The translations under genes were made by a program, and so were the position numbers. A DNA stretch of 64,000 nucleotides from Bacteroidales bacterium (GTDB lineage: Bacteria > Bacteroidota > Bacteroidia > Bacteroidales > UBA932). Position 1 is the first letter of the stretch; every line of letters begins with the position of its first letter. Below, piece after piece: positions 10,329 through 19,532 of the stretch. The notes beneath the pieces are model-generated. The model was given only the letters and a program-made list of their open reading frames with translations. It did no database searches and was not told the DNA's origin. Location: the NCBI GenBank assembly GCA_017935505.1, contig JAGBHM010000032.1:46544-110543 (forward strand), read 5' to 3'.

Positions 10329-12194
10329 TTATTTAATCCCAAGTTTAGTTTGATAATCCTTTAATGTCTCAAGAACGTTGCTCTTCACGCTGATGAAGTT
10401 AGTAATGCCTTTGGCTACCAACTCCTCTTTGCAAGCAGGCTCTCCGGCAACAACTACAATAGCTTTGTCGCCTGCAAGTGCAGCTATTTGAGGAGCACCC
10501 TCTGCGTACTCTTCGTCTGAAGAACATGCAACGATGATGTCAGCTTTAGCCTCCAATGCAGCTTTAACACCCTCTTCTACAGTAGCAAAACGGTTGTTGT
10601 CAACAACTTTGAAACCGGCTACAGCAAAGAAGTTGCAAGCGAACTGTGCACGTGCACGGCACATTGCAAGATTACCGTATGTTACCATGAATGCAACAGG
10701 CTGTTTTCCGCTCTTGTCAGTAGTGTATCTCATTGCCTCAAAAGCCTGAGCACCTCTGTATTTCTCAAGTGGAGCACCTACCATTGCGCCTGAAACCTCA
10801 GGAGCTGGTTTTCTTGTAACAACCTCTGCAGTAACATCTGCATCGATTTTCTCTGTGAAGTTAGGATATTGGTTAGTACCCAGGATAGTCTCTCTGCGGG
10901 TAGCTATATTCTTATCACGTTTGTCAGCAGTCTCTTTGATTGCATTCTGAACGAAACCAGCTTTGAATGCCTCAATGTAACCGCCCATCTTCTCAACCTC
11001 GTTGAAGAGTTTCCAAGCAGTGTCTGCGATAGACTCTGTAAGGTTCTCAATGAAGTATGAACCTGCTGAAGGGTCAACAACTTTGTCGAAATGACACTCC
11101 TCTTTAAGAAGAATCTGAGTATTTCTTGCAATACGGTTGCTGAACTCGCCTGGAGCACGGAATGCATAGTCGAAAGGAAGAACCTCCAATGAATCAACAC
11201 CGGCAATAGCAGCACTCATAGCCTCAGTTGTACCTCTGAGCATATTTACATATGCATCGTAAACTGTCTGGTTCCAAGAGCTTGTAACAGCGTGGATCTT
11301 CATCTTCTGGCAGCACTCTCTCTCTGAACCATAAGCCTTCACGATATTTGCCCACAACATGCGTGCAGCACGGAATTTTGCAATCTCCATGAAGTAAGTT
11401 GAGCCTACTGAGAATGTGAATTTGATTCTTCTTGCAGCGTCATCTGCGCTCAAACCAGCCTCCATCAATGTATTGAGGTACTCGCTACCCATAGCAAGAC
11501 CGAATGCAAGCTCTTGAACGATGCTTGCTCCTGCATCATTGAATGAATAAGCCTCAACACCGATAACTCTTACGCGAGGGAAATCTTTGGCAGCCTCGAT
11601 AACATCTTTAAGCTGTGAAAGTGATTTCTCTGAACAGAAAGCACCAGTCTGGTTAAGAACTCTAAGCGGATCGAAGTCGAATGAAGCCTTCAAATCCTCT
11701 GCACCTACACCCTGAGCTTTGGCAACGCTCAAGAATGAGTTTACAATCTCTGCAGTAGCGCAGCAGCAGCCGGTGAAGTTAACTTCAACTTTTGCAAGGT
11801 CAATACCGTTGAGCAGAGTCTGCATCTCAGCCTCGCTGATTGCTTTTTTGCCGTCGATACAGAAACCTACAGACTCAACGCCTTTCTTAAGACCGTCCAA
11901 AGCCTGTGCATTAGCCTCTGCATAGTTGCCTGTGCAAGCGCAATAGTCCTGACGAACCAACCAGTTGTTATTGTCTTTTGTGCCTCTTACAAATGGGAAA
12001 CATCCGGCCTCAGTGCCCAAATGTTTCAAATTTGTCAAGTTCTCGGCACGATAGTAAGGGCGAACAGAAAATCCCTCCTGGGTTTTCCATACGAGTTTTT
12101 TCTCGTAGTCGGCACCTTTCAAATCTTTGATTATCACCTGTTCCCATTGTTCGGTAGAAACCGGTGGAAATTCAGCAAATAGTTTTTCTGCCAT
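10329..12194 (-). CDS. mutA: Methylmalonyl-CoA mutase small subunit
   Basis: A 621-residue partner of MutB. It has the same barrel-plus-cobalamin-domain architecture, but the C-terminal domain lacks the DxHxxG cobalt-ligand motif, as expected for the non-catalytic beta subunit. The ATG at 12194 ([13 protein letters not shown]) is chosen over the frame extension to 12248, which would run through the promoter element at 12246-12253. mutB follows after two bases. There is no Shine-Dalgarno. Confidence 0.96.
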   Translation of the reverse strand: MAEKLFAEFPPVSTEQWEQVIIKDLKGADYEKKLVWKTQEGFSVRPYYRAENLTNLKHLGTEAGCFPFVRGTKDNNNWLVRQDYCACTGNYAEANAQALDGLKKGVESVGFCIDGKKAISEAEMQTLLNGIDLAKVEVNFTGCCCATAEIVNSFLSVAKAQGVGAEDLKASFDFDPLRVLNQTGAFCSEKSLSQLKDVIEAAKDFPRVRVIGVEAYSFNDAGASIVQELAFGLAMGSEYLNTLMEAGLSADDAARRIKFTFSVGSTYFMEIAKFRAARMLWANIVKAYGSERECCQKMKIHAVTSSWNQTVYDAYVNMLRGTTEAMSAAIAGVDSLEVLPFDYAFRAPGEFSNRIARNTQILLKEECHFDKVVDPSAGSYFIENLTESIADTAWKLFNEVEKMGGYIEAFKAGFVQNAIKETADKRDKNIATRRETILGTNQYPNFTEKIDADVTAEVVTRKPAPEVSGAMVGAPLEKYRGAQAFEAMRYTTDKSGKQPVAFMVTYGNLAMCRARAQFACNFFAVAGFKVVDNNRFATVEEGVKAALEAKADIIVACSSDEEYAEGAPQIAALAGDKAIVVVAGEPACKEELVAKGITNFISVKSNVLETLKDYQTKLGIK

Positions 12195-12245
12195 GTTTTT
12201 TGTTTTTGTATAATTGGATGTAAATATTTGGTTCAAAATATCACA

Positions 12246-12253
12246 CAAAGGTA
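12246..12253 (-). promoter_or_regulatory. mutAB promoter -7 element
   Basis: TACCTTTG on the minus strand fits TAnnTTTG and lies about 52 bases before the mutA ATG at 12194. No clear -33 TTTG is seen at the right distance. Confidence 0.6.
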
Positions 12254-12303
12254 AGTAAATTCTTTTTATTAAAGAATGGTTTCATACTAAATAAAATAAG
12301 AAA

Positions 12304-12343
12304 ATAGCCAAATAACAAAGTGGTTCTCATGCTATTTGGCTAT
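12304..12343 (-). terminator. Terminator after hutU
   Basis: ATAGCCAAATA (minus 12343-12333) and TATTTGGCTAT (12314-12304) form a perfect 11-bp stem with an 18-base loop, followed by TTTTCTTATTTTAT. It ends the hutU transcript just before the mutA promoter. Confidence 0.75.
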
Positions 12344-12361
12344 CATATACCATTTCAGGGT

Positions 12362-14464
12362 CTAGAATAGAGATTCAATAAGATTATCATCTGCGATATT
12401 TGGAACAGTAACCTTCAGACCTGGAGTCCTTTCCATCTCCCTCTTGATGGCAAACATGGCTCCTTTGTTGCGGGCCCAGCTGCGGCGTGCAATACCGTTG
12501 TTCACATCCCAGAGCAACATATTCTTTATTCTGCGGTCTGCATCATCACTGCCATCTATCACCATGCCGAATCCACCGTTCATCACCTCTCCCCAGCCTA
12601 CACCTCCGCCATTATGTATGGATACCCATGTGGCACCTCTGAATGAATCTCCAATGACATTGTGTACTGCCATGTCGGCCGTTAGATTAGATCCGTCATA
12701 TATGTTTGAGGTCTCCCTATATGGTGAGTCGGTTCCTGAGACATCATGATGGTCGCGGCCAAGAACTATCGGTGCACTGATTTTGCCCTCCCTTATTGCG
12801 TTGTTCATGGCAAGGGCAATTTTTATTCTACCCTCAGAGTCTGCATAGAGTATTCTGGCTTGTGACCCGACAACCATCTTGTTCTTGCCGGCCTCCTTTA
12901 TCCAGTGGATATTGTCTGCCAGCTGCGATTTGATCTCATCCGGTGCTGTGGCCATAATCTCCTCCAGAACATCAGCCGCAAGCTTGTCGGTATATGCCAG
13001 ATCTTCCGGTTTTGAAGAGGTGCATACCCAGCGATAAGGACCAAAGCCGTAGTCGAAAAAGAGAGGGCCCATAATATCTTGAACATAAGATGGATAGCGG
13101 AATCTTCTCACCTTCTCCGTATCTTGAGTGGAGGCATTGGCCCCCGGTGTGAAGATATCAGCTCCGGCTCTTGATGATTCGAGCAGGAAGGCATTGCCAT
13201 AATCGAAGAAATACATTCCTTTTGCAGCAAGTCTGTTTACTGCAGCCACATGCCTGCGTAGGCTCTCCTGAACACACTCCTTGAATTTCTCAGGCTCCTC
13301 TGCCATCATTCTGTTACTCTCCTCAAAAGAGTATCCAACCGGATAATAGCCTCCTGCCCAAGGATTGTGGAGAGAACTCTGGTCTGAACCCAAATCAACT
13401 TCAATATTCTCATCTGCAACTCTTTCCCAAAGATCAACCACATTTCCGTGATATGCTATTGAAACAGTTTCGCCGCCATCCACAGCCAATCTGATACGTA
13501 CCATCAAGGCATCAAGATCTTCGAAAACCTCATCAACCCATCCTTGTGAGTGGCGTGTTTTTATAGCCTTTTCATTAACCTCTGCAATTACACCTACCAT
13601 ACCTGCAATTACAGCAGCCTTAGGCTGAGCCCCTGACATTCCTCCCAATCCGGAACTTATGAAGAGTTTGCTTCTCTTCTTTATCCCGACAGTCTCTGCA
13701 TTACCGCATGATGCAGCCTCTTCGCCCTTCTTCACATCCTGCATGCGTGCTGCATTGAGCAGTGTAATGGTTGTTCCATGTACAATTCCCTGGGGGCCTA
13801 TGTACATGAATGAACCGGCGGTCATCTGGCCATACTGGGAAACACCAAGTGCATTGAATTTCTCCCAATGGTCTTTGCTCGAATAGTTTGGAATTACCAT
13901 GCCGTTGGTTACAACAACTCTCGGTGCATCTTTGTGGGATGGGAAGAGTCCCATAGGGTGGCCTGAGTAGAGTACAAGGGTCTGCTCTTCGGTCATCTGT
14001 GCCAGATATTGCATTGCAAGACGGTATTGGGCCCAGTTCTGGAAAACAGCTCCATTTCCTCCATAGGTTATCAGCTCATGCGGATGTTGTGCAACAGCGT
14101 GGTCGAGATTGTTGCTGAGCATGAGCATTATGGCAGCAGCCTGGGTGCATTTGTGAGGGAAATCATAAATACTTCTGGCTGTAATCTTGTAGCTTGGACG
14201 ATATCTGTACATATATATACGGCCATAATCCTCCAGCTCCTTTGCAAACTCAGGAGCCAGCTGTGCATGCTGCTCTGCAGGAAAATATCTGAGGGCATTT
14301 TTCAACGCCAGCCTCTTTTCGCTGACAGAGAGTATATCTTTTCTCTTTGGGGCATGATTGACAGATTTGTCATAGGGCTTTGCCTGCGGTATTACGGCAG
14401 GAATTCCCTCCAGTATCTCTTTCTGGAAATCGGTCAAAGTGCTGTTAACTGACATGATATTCAT
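12362..14464 (-). CDS. hutU: Urocanate hydratase
   Basis: A 700-residue urocanase, converting urocanate to imidazolonepropionate in histidine breakdown. The NAD-binding signature GLGGMSGAQPKA is present, along with YSGHPMGLFPS and the C-terminal GRDHHDVSGTDSPYRETSN segment. The length matches the long urocanase type (about 670 residues or more, also found in eukaryotes), not the roughly 555-residue proteobacterial type. The start could also be the ATG at 14455 (MSVNST). No hutH, hutI or ftcD gene lies in the window, so the rest of the pathway must be elsewhere. A terminator follows at 12304-12343. Confidence 0.95.
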   Translation of the reverse strand: MNIMSVNSTLTDFQKEILEGIPAVIPQAKPYDKSVNHAPKRKDILSVSEKRLALKNALRYFPAEQHAQLAPEFAKELEDYGRIYMYRYRPSYKITARSIYDFPHKCTQAAAIMLMLSNNLDHAVAQHPHELITYGGNGAVFQNWAQYRLAMQYLAQMTEEQTLVLYSGHPMGLFPSHKDAPRVVVTNGMVIPNYSSKDHWEKFNALGVSQYGQMTAGSFMYIGPQGIVHGTTITLLNAARMQDVKKGEEAASCGNAETVGIKKRSKLFISSGLGGMSGAQPKAAVIAGMVGVIAEVNEKAIKTRHSQGWVDEVFEDLDALMVRIRLAVDGGETVSIAYHGNVVDLWERVADENIEVDLGSDQSSLHNPWAGGYYPVGYSFEESNRMMAEEPEKFKECVQESLRRHVAAVNRLAAKGMYFFDYGNAFLLESSRAGADIFTPGANASTQDTEKVRRFRYPSYVQDIMGPLFFDYGFGPYRWVCTSSKPEDLAYTDKLAADVLEEIMATAPDEIKSQLADNIHWIKEAGKNKMVVGSQARILYADSEGRIKIALAMNNAIREGKISAPIVLGRDHHDVSGTDSPYRETSNIYDGSNLTADMAVHNVIGDSFRGATWVSIHNGGGVGWGEVMNGGFGMVIDGSDDADRRIKNMLLWDVNNGIARRSWARNKGAMFAIKREMERTPGLKVTVPNIADDNLIESLF

Positions 14465-14496
14465 TTGTTTTTGTAAAAAATCGTGAGTGTATTACA

Positions 14497-14504
14497 CAAA
14501 GATA
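14497..14504 (-). promoter_or_regulatory. hutU promoter -7 element
   Basis: TATCTTTG on the minus strand matches TAnnTTTG exactly, 32 bases before the hutU ATG. The -33 element is not obvious. Confidence 0.6.
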
Positions 14505-14554
14505 ATAAAACTTTATGCAAAAATAATTTGCCACATGCTTATTCCGGGCAAAGT

Positions 14555-14974
14555 CTATTTTTTGATCGCCTTTTCAACCTTTTCTATGAAGATTTCCAGT
14601 TTTCCTCCGCCTACGACACGGCCCAGTTCATTACCGTCGCCATCGAGAATAAGAAAAGTAGGGTATGCCCTTACTTTATATTTTTTTGCAATCTCAATGC
14701 CCTCTCCCTTCTCCATATCCATTTTGGCATTTATAAATTTTTTGTTGAAGTAGTCTCCAGCCTCTTTTGTGGTGAAAACATTCTCTGCCATAAACTTACA
14801 AGGTCCGCACCAAGTTGTATAGCAATCGAGGAATACGATATTTGGTCCTTGCTTGTTCTCTTTGGCTTTATTGAGAGTTTGCTGGAATGTTCCGGTCTCC
14901 CATTTGATTCCCTCTTGTGCATATGCCGCAAAGGTCAGAGCTATAGCAGCGATAAAAGTTAAAATTTTCTTCAT
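14555..14974 (-). CDS. Secreted thioredoxin-family protein
   Basis: A 139-residue protein with a cleavable signal peptide (ending AAYAQ) and a thioredoxin fold. The active site is YTTWCGPCKFM at about residues 53-63 and the cis-proline loop is RAYPTFLI. The CGPC dipeptide and a Lys-rich C-terminal helix fit a periplasmic thiol reductase. It is monocistronic, with a TATATTTG promoter element at 15022-15015, and is divergent from rpsU. The partner is unknown. It is not part of the TlpA cluster further downstream. Confidence 0.88.
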   Translation of the reverse strand: MKKILTFIAAIALTFAAYAQEGIKWETGTFQQTLNKAKENKQGPNIVFLDCYTTWCGPCKFMAENVFTTKEAGDYFNKKFINAKMDMEKGEGIEIAKKYKVRAYPTFLILDGDGNELGRVVGGGKLEIFIEKVEKAIKK

Positions 14975-15014
14975 GTTTAAAGCGATTATTTAATTAAATG
15001 ATTTGTTTATGATT

Positions 15015-15022
15015 CAAATATA
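15015..15022 (-). promoter_or_regulatory. Thioredoxin gene promoter -7 element
   Basis: TATATTTG on the minus strand matches TAnnTTTG, 41 bases before the ATG at 14974. Confidence 0.5.
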
Positions 15023-15084
15023 ACAATTTGACAGATATTATACATACATTAATTATGCCTTATCTCCTTATTTTGCAAAATAAT

Positions 15085-15115
15085 TTTGGCAGTTTGCAAA
15101 AAATCAATACTTTTG
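15085..15115 (+). promoter_or_regulatory. rpsU promoter
   Basis: TTTG (15085-15088), 19 bases, then TACTTTTG (15108-15115): both elements and the spacing match the Bacteroidetes primary promoter. The transcript would carry a short leader of about 25 bases that includes the strong Shine-Dalgarno. Confidence 0.8.
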
Positions 15116-15127
15116 CAGTCCTAAAGA

Positions 15128-15137
15128 AAAGGAGGTG
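15128..15137 (+). promoter_or_regulatory. Extended Shine-Dalgarno of rpsU
   Basis: AAAGGAGGTG is perfectly complementary over ten bases to the conserved 3' end of 16S rRNA and ends nine bases before the rpsU ATG (15147). Most genes in this window have no recognisable Shine-Dalgarno, so this one stands out. In Bacteroidetes ribosomes bS21 helps hide the anti-Shine-Dalgarno, so such a site on the bS21 gene suggests autoregulation. Confidence 0.8.
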
Positions 15138-15146
15138 GTTTAAGTT

Positions 15147-15338
15147 ATGATTATAGTACCTATCAAAGAAGGCGAGAACATCGAGAGAGCGTTGAAAAAA
15201 TTCAAACGTAAATTCGAGAAAACCGGTATCGTTAGAGAGCTTAGAAACAGAAAAACTTTCGTTAAAAAATCTGTAGCAAGACGTGACGAGCTTAAGAAGG
15301 CTATCTATGTACAGAAGCTTCAACTTAGAGACGAGTAA
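15147..15338 (+). CDS. rpsU: 30S ribosomal protein bS21
   Basis: A 63-residue basic protein beginning MIIVPIKEGENIERALKKFK with the SVARRDELKK tail typical of bS21. It binds the small-subunit platform near the 16S 3' end. It has its own consensus promoter, a ten-base Shine-Dalgarno and a terminator immediately after the stop. In many Bacteroidales rpsU is followed by a Xer recombinase and hpf; here the feo genes lie between them on the other strand. Confidence 0.97.
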   Translation: MIIVPIKEGENIERALKKFKRKFEKTGIVRELRNRKTFVKKSVARRDELKKAIYVQKLQLRDE

Positions 15339-15364
15339 TTCAACCCGTTTCATCAAAATATATT

Positions 15365-15393
15365 GAGCCGCCCTTTTTGAGGACGGCTCTTTT
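15365..15393 (+). terminator. rpsU terminator
   Basis: GAGCCG (15365-15370) pairs with CGGCTC (15384-15389), with CC/GG extending the stem beyond one mismatch, followed by TTTT (15390-15393). It stops just short of the convergent FeoB-associated gene. Confidence 0.8.
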
Positions 15394-15395
15394 AT

Positions 15396-15566
15396 TTATT
15401 TGTTGCCACAATAAAATTGGCCATTATTGCAATGATTGGCCTTGCTGCATCCGTTGCAACCGCTGCAGCCGTCGCATTTTCCCTTATTCTTTATGCCCTT
15501 GCGGATCTTCAGAACAAGTGCTGTAGCGGCGGCAGCCACAATTATATATACAACAATATCTTCCAT
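15396..15566 (-). CDS. FeoB-associated Cys-rich membrane protein
   Basis: A 56-residue ORF starting immediately after the feoB stop (TAG then ATG with no gap). One transmembrane helix (IVVYIIVAAAATALVL) is followed by a basic stretch and a tail with six cysteines in CDGCSGCNGC, HCNN and FYCG. This is the architecture of the small FeoB-associated Cys-rich proteins, thought to assist ferrous iron transport, although their mechanism is not settled. It is translationally coupled to feoB by position. Confidence 0.9.
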   Translation of the reverse strand: MEDIVVYIIVAAAATALVLKIRKGIKNKGKCDGCSGCNGCSKANHCNNGQFYCGNK

Positions 15567-18077
15567 CTAGAATAACATACATATATTATATACTACAAAA
15601 GAGGCCAGCCAGGCAATGGTGCAGCTGTAGACAAACGAGAATGCAGCCCATTTCCAGCTGCCCGATTCGCTCGCAATTGCAGCCAAGGTTGCAATGCAAG
15701 GGAAGTAGAGTAGGGCAAAGACCATGAAGGAGAGGGCGGAGGCTGTTGTAAAATCTCCAGATCTTAGGAGCTGGGTCTTGAGCAGAGCATCATCGTCTGC
15801 ACTCTCTTGAATTGCCACAGTTGGCTCTTCCGTTGCCCCTTCAGTAGTCCCTTCCGCTGTTTCTGTTGCCACCTCTGCAGAGGTGTGCTCATTTTCGGCA
15901 TAGAGTACTCCCAAAGTGCTCACTATTATCTCCTTTGCTGCAGCACCTGAAATGAATGCAACTCCTGCTTTCCAATTGAGGCCGAGAGGTTCAATTACAG
16001 GTTCGCAGGCCTTGCCTATCTGCTCGAGATAGGAGGCAGTATGTTGTTCTGGTGCCTGTGAAGAGTCTGCTGAGAGTGTGGTATCTGTAGCTACGGTATC
16101 ACTTGGCCTCGGATAATATCCTAAAAACCATATTATTATAGAGGCAAAGAGAATTACGCTGCCAATCTTTTTAAGATATTGGGCACACTTTTCCCACATA
16201 TGCTGCAGGGTCGCATTGAGGGTAGGGACCCTATATGGCGGAAGTTCCATCACAAATGGGGTCTCATCCTCTTTGAAGAGGAAACGGCGCAGCAGTTTTG
16301 CGGTAAGCACGGCTGCAAGTATTCCTGTGAGATAGAGCAGCATAAGCACACTGCCTGAATTTCCGGGGAAGAAGATTCCTGCAAGAAGTATATATACCGG
16401 CAGTCTGGCACTGCAAGACATGAACGGGTTTATCAGTATGGTTATCAATCTGCTGGAACGGCTCTCTATTGTTCTGGCCGACATTATTGCAGGGACATTG
16501 CATCCGAATCCCATAATGAGCGGAATGAATGATTTGCCGTGCAGACCTATCTTGTGCATGAGTTTGTCCATAATGAATGCGGCACGGGCCATATAGCCGG
16601 AATCCTCCATTAGCGAGATGAACAGATATAATATAAGTATATTCGGCAGGAATACGATAACGCTTCCTACGCCGCCAATAATTCCGTTAACCACCAGATC
16701 TTTGAGAGCTCCTTCACTCATCATGCCGCTTACAGTGTCACCTATGAATGCCACAAGACTCTCAATCCACTCCTGTGGGTATGCACCCAAGGAGAATGTG
16801 GTGTTGAACATGAGCCACATAAGAAACAGAAATATAGGAAATCCAAAGACTTTATTGGTTACTACGGAATCGATAATTGTAGTATTTTTATTCTGCTCTT
16901 TGCTGCCAGGAACATATGTCTCCTTCAAAGCACCGGAGATGAATCCATATTTTTCATCAGAAATTGCGCTCTCCACATCTTCGCCAAGCTGTTTTTTTAC
17001 TCTCTCAACAGCAGCATCGCGCAGCTCTGCCCATTTGTCGTACTCCTGTGATGCGTGCAGTATCTTTTCAACCTCCTTGTCGCCTTCAAGCAACTTTACA
17101 GACCAGTAGCGTGGCGGAAACATTTTTGGGAAGAGTTCGTCATTCTCCCTTATCTTTTTGGAGATCAAAGTAATCTCCTTCTCTATTGCAGGGGAGTATT
17201 TGATATGTATATGCCGTACAATTGATGATACATCATTAGATGCCCTCTTTGTTGTGCCGTTTTCATATACATCAATTATTGTATTGAGCAGCTCCTCCAG
17301 ACCCTCCTTGGCTTTGGCTACAACTGGTACCATCGGAACTCCTGTAAGTTTGCCCAGATTCAGATAATCGAGCTGCGCTCCGCTTTTGCGGTGTTCATCA
17401 AACATGTTGAGGGCAACAACTGTCTTGAGGTTTATATCAATAAGTTCAGTTGTAAGATAGAGGTTTCTCTCAAGATTTGAGGCAACCACGGAGTTGAGAA
17501 TCACATCCGGAGTATGTTCAATAAGGTATTGCCTTACATAAATCTCTTCCGGTGAATAGGCGGTAAGTGCGTATGTGCCTGGTAAATCTGTTATATTGAA
17601 CTTGTAGCCTCCATAATTGAAGTGACCCACTTTTGCATCAACAGTGACACCGCTGTAATTCCCCACATGCTCATGGCCTCCAGACAATGCGTTGAAAAGA
17701 GAGGTCTTTCCGCTGTTCGGATTTCCCACAAGGGCAATATTTATCTCTTTGCATCTGTCTGAAATGAACTCATCAATATCATCTGCCCCATAGGTCCCCT
17801 GTCGGGAGCTCTCAATGGAAATGCCTTCGTTCAAATGGTGGGCATGATGTCCGGAATATGGCTCTATTTCAATCATTCTGGCCTCACTGCGCCGTAGCGA
17901 AACCTCATAATCCATAATTTTGTATTTGATGGGATCTTTCAATGGTGCATTGAGCAGTGATGTAACCTTCTGGCCCCTCACAAAACCCATCTCCAGGATT
18001 CTCCTTCTGAATCCTCCATGTCCCAATACCTTTATTATAATAGCCGATTCTCCGGTCTTAAGTTCAGATAAATACAT
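15567..18077 (-). CDS. feoB: FeoA-FeoB fusion ferrous iron transporter
   Basis: An 836-residue inner-membrane Fe(II) transporter. Residues 1-75 form a FeoA (SH3-like) domain. The G domain begins with P-loop GNPNSGKTS at about 118-126 and has DLPGTYAL as G3. The C-terminal half carries the Gate motifs (IMGFGCNVPAIMSART) and multiple membrane helices. FeoA fused to the N terminus is usual in Bacteroidetes. One cytoplasmic or periplasmic loop near residues 735-780 holds a Thr/Glu/Ala-rich low-complexity insertion. The Cys-rich partner follows directly. The upstream region (18078-18136) is shared divergently with the recombinase gene. Confidence 0.96.
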   Translation of the reverse strand: MYLSELKTGESAIIIKVLGHGGFRRRILEMGFVRGQKVTSLLNAPLKDPIKYKIMDYEVSLRRSEARMIEIEPYSGHHAHHLNEGISIESSRQGTYGADDIDEFISDRCKEINIALVGNPNSGKTSLFNALSGGHEHVGNYSGVTVDAKVGHFNYGGYKFNITDLPGTYALTAYSPEEIYVRQYLIEHTPDVILNSVVASNLERNLYLTTELIDINLKTVVALNMFDEHRKSGAQLDYLNLGKLTGVPMVPVVAKAKEGLEELLNTIIDVYENGTTKRASNDVSSIVRHIHIKYSPAIEKEITLISKKIRENDELFPKMFPPRYWSVKLLEGDKEVEKILHASQEYDKWAELRDAAVERVKKQLGEDVESAISDEKYGFISGALKETYVPGSKEQNKNTTIIDSVVTNKVFGFPIFLFLMWLMFNTTFSLGAYPQEWIESLVAFIGDTVSGMMSEGALKDLVVNGIIGGVGSVIVFLPNILILYLFISLMEDSGYMARAAFIMDKLMHKIGLHGKSFIPLIMGFGCNVPAIMSARTIESRSSRLITILINPFMSCSARLPVYILLAGIFFPGNSGSVLMLLYLTGILAAVLTAKLLRRFLFKEDETPFVMELPPYRVPTLNATLQHMWEKCAQYLKKIGSVILFASIIIWFLGYYPRPSDTVATDTTLSADSSQAPEQHTASYLEQIGKACEPVIEPLGLNWKAGVAFISGAAAKEIIVSTLGVLYAENEHTSAEVATETAEGTTEGATEEPTVAIQESADDDALLKTQLLRSGDFTTASALSFMVFALLYFPCIATLAAIASESGSWKWAAFSFVYSCTIAWLASFVVYNICMLF

Positions 18078-18152
18078 AGTACACCAAATTGAGTCTGCAA
18101 AATAACTCTATATTTTGACAGCTGTCAATACCTATTTTGAGGTATTTTGTCT

Positions 18153-18160
18153 TATCTTTG
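18153..18160 (+). promoter_or_regulatory. xer promoter -7 element
   Basis: TATCTTTG matches TAnnTTTG, 27 bases before the ATG at 18188. It lies downstream of the alternative ATG at 18137, which argues for the later start. Confidence 0.6.
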
Positions 18161-18187
18161 GTAAGATGTTTTAAACAGATTTGCAAA

Positions 18188-19156
18188 ATGCTCCAATATC
18201 CCGACAGTTTTCTGGAATATATCAGCTCCGGCAGACGCTATTCGGAGAGGACAGTCCTGCTCTACAGAAGTGCGCTCTACCGCTTCTATGCCTCCATAGT
18301 GAGGAGTGGAGACAAGCTGCCGGTAACTGCTGAAGATGTTGAGGCAACCATCGAAGGGGCAATTTCTGAATTGTCGGCCCCTGCGCAGATCTCTTTGTTG
18401 ACATCAGAAAATATCCGTTCGTTTATTGCCCTCTCTCTTAAAGAGGGGCTGTCGCCCCGTTCGGTGAATCTTATGATAAGTGCATTGAGCAGCTACTGCA
18501 AATGGCTTGTTAGAGAGGAGAAACTGGAATCCAATCCGGTGGGCAAGCTCTACAGACCAAAGGAGAAGAAGAGACTGCCCGATTTTTACAAGCAGGAAGA
18601 TATGGAAAAATTTCTGGAGCTGGAGGCGGATGATACATTCGAGAGCATGCGTAATAGGCTTATAATTACAATGTTATATATGACAGGAATGCGTCGGGCC
18701 GAATTGGTCTCCCTCAATATGGATGATTATGACAAGGGCAGGGGAGTGTTCCATATTACCGGAAAAGGAGGAAAAGAGAGAGAAATTCCTGTAATTCCTT
18801 TTTTATCAGAAAAAATTAATGTATATTTACAGAAAAGAAACAGTTCTTTCACCGAATGTAAAAACAACTCATTCTTTTTAACTGATAAAGGTGAAACATT
18901 ATACCTTGCATTTGTTAATAATGTAGTCAGAAAAGAATTGGCTGCGCTCAAGGATTCTGTCGGCAAAAAGACTCCACACCTCTTGAGGCATTCATTTGCA
19001 ACACATTTGCTTAATGATGGGGCAGATTTGAACAGCATAAAGGAGGTTTTGGGGCACTCTTCGCTGGCTGCGACCCAGGTTTACACCCATAATTCTTTTG
19101 AGCAGCTGAAGAAAATTTATATAACCGCCCATCCCAGGGCAAAAAAAAGGAGGTAA
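18188..19156 (+). CDS. Tyrosine recombinase, XerC/XerD type
   Basis: A 322-residue recombinase with an N-terminal SAM-like core-binding domain and a C-terminal catalytic domain. All catalytic residues are visible: Arg169 (TGMRRAEL), Lys193 (TGKGGKE), His264 and Arg267 (HLLRHSF), His290 (LGHSS) and Tyr299 (VYTH). The size and its place just before hpf, an arrangement seen in Bacteroidales downstream of rpsU, favour a chromosomal XerC that resolves dimers at dif rather than a phage integrase. XerC against XerD cannot be separated by eye. The first 17 codons of the longer frame from 18137 are excluded because of the promoter element. Confidence 0.9.
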   Translation: MLQYPDSFLEYISSGRRYSERTVLLYRSALYRFYASIVRSGDKLPVTAEDVEATIEGAISELSAPAQISLLTSENIRSFIALSLKEGLSPRSVNLMISALSSYCKWLVREEKLESNPVGKLYRPKEKKRLPDFYKQEDMEKFLELEADDTFESMRNRLIITMLYMTGMRRAELVSLNMDDYDKGRGVFHITGKGGKEREIPVIPFLSEKINVYLQKRNSSFTECKNNSFFLTDKGETLYLAFVNNVVRKELAALKDSVGKKTPHLLRHSFATHLLNDGADLNSIKEVLGHSSLAATQVYTHNSFEQLKKIYITAHPRAKKRR

Positions 19157-19157
19157 T

Positions 19158-19451
19158 ATGGATATTAGAGTTCAATCGGTAAAATTTGACGCTGATGTTA
19201 AATTATTGGATTTTATCGACAAGAAAGTGGGTAAGCTTGATAAGTTCTACGATGAAATTATCAAAACGGAAGTAACTCTATCACTTTTGCCTGACAATGC
19301 CAACAAAGATGTGAAGATCAGAATTGCAATGCCCGGCAAAGAGTTGTTTATCCAAAAAAATGCATCAACATTTGAGGATGCTATTGTTGATTGTGTAGAT
19401 GTTCTTAAAGAGCAGCTGGTAAAAATTAAAGAAAAAAAGGCAAACAAATAA
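19158..19451 (+). CDS. hpf: Ribosome hibernation-promoting factor, short form
   Basis: A 97-residue HPF/RaiA-family protein (MDIRVQSVKFDADVKLLDFI, Lys-rich tail) that binds the 30S decoding region in stationary phase. It lacks the C-terminal dimerisation domain of long HPF, as in enterobacterial HPF/YfiA. The ATG is one base after the recombinase stop, so it is co-transcribed. Its Shine-Dalgarno AAAGGAGGT (19146-19154) lies inside the recombinase stop region, only a few bases from the ATG. A strong terminator follows. Confidence 0.93.
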   Translation: MDIRVQSVKFDADVKLLDFIDKKVGKLDKFYDEIIKTEVTLSLLPDNANKDVKIRIAMPGKELFIQKNASTFEDAIVDCVDVLKEQLVKIKEKKANK

Positions 19452-19490
19452 AAAATATACAACTTAATGAACTTTTCAATCTGAAATGCG

Positions 19491-19504
19491 TTTCATATAT
19501 GAAA
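19491..19504. repeat. Perfect 14-bp palindrome
   Basis: TTTCATATATGAAA lies between the hpf stop and its terminator. It could be a protein-binding site or a transcript hairpin. No function is assigned. Confidence 0.4.
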
Positions 19505-19532
19505 TAGTTTTTTAAGTTAGGTTAAGTCGGGA

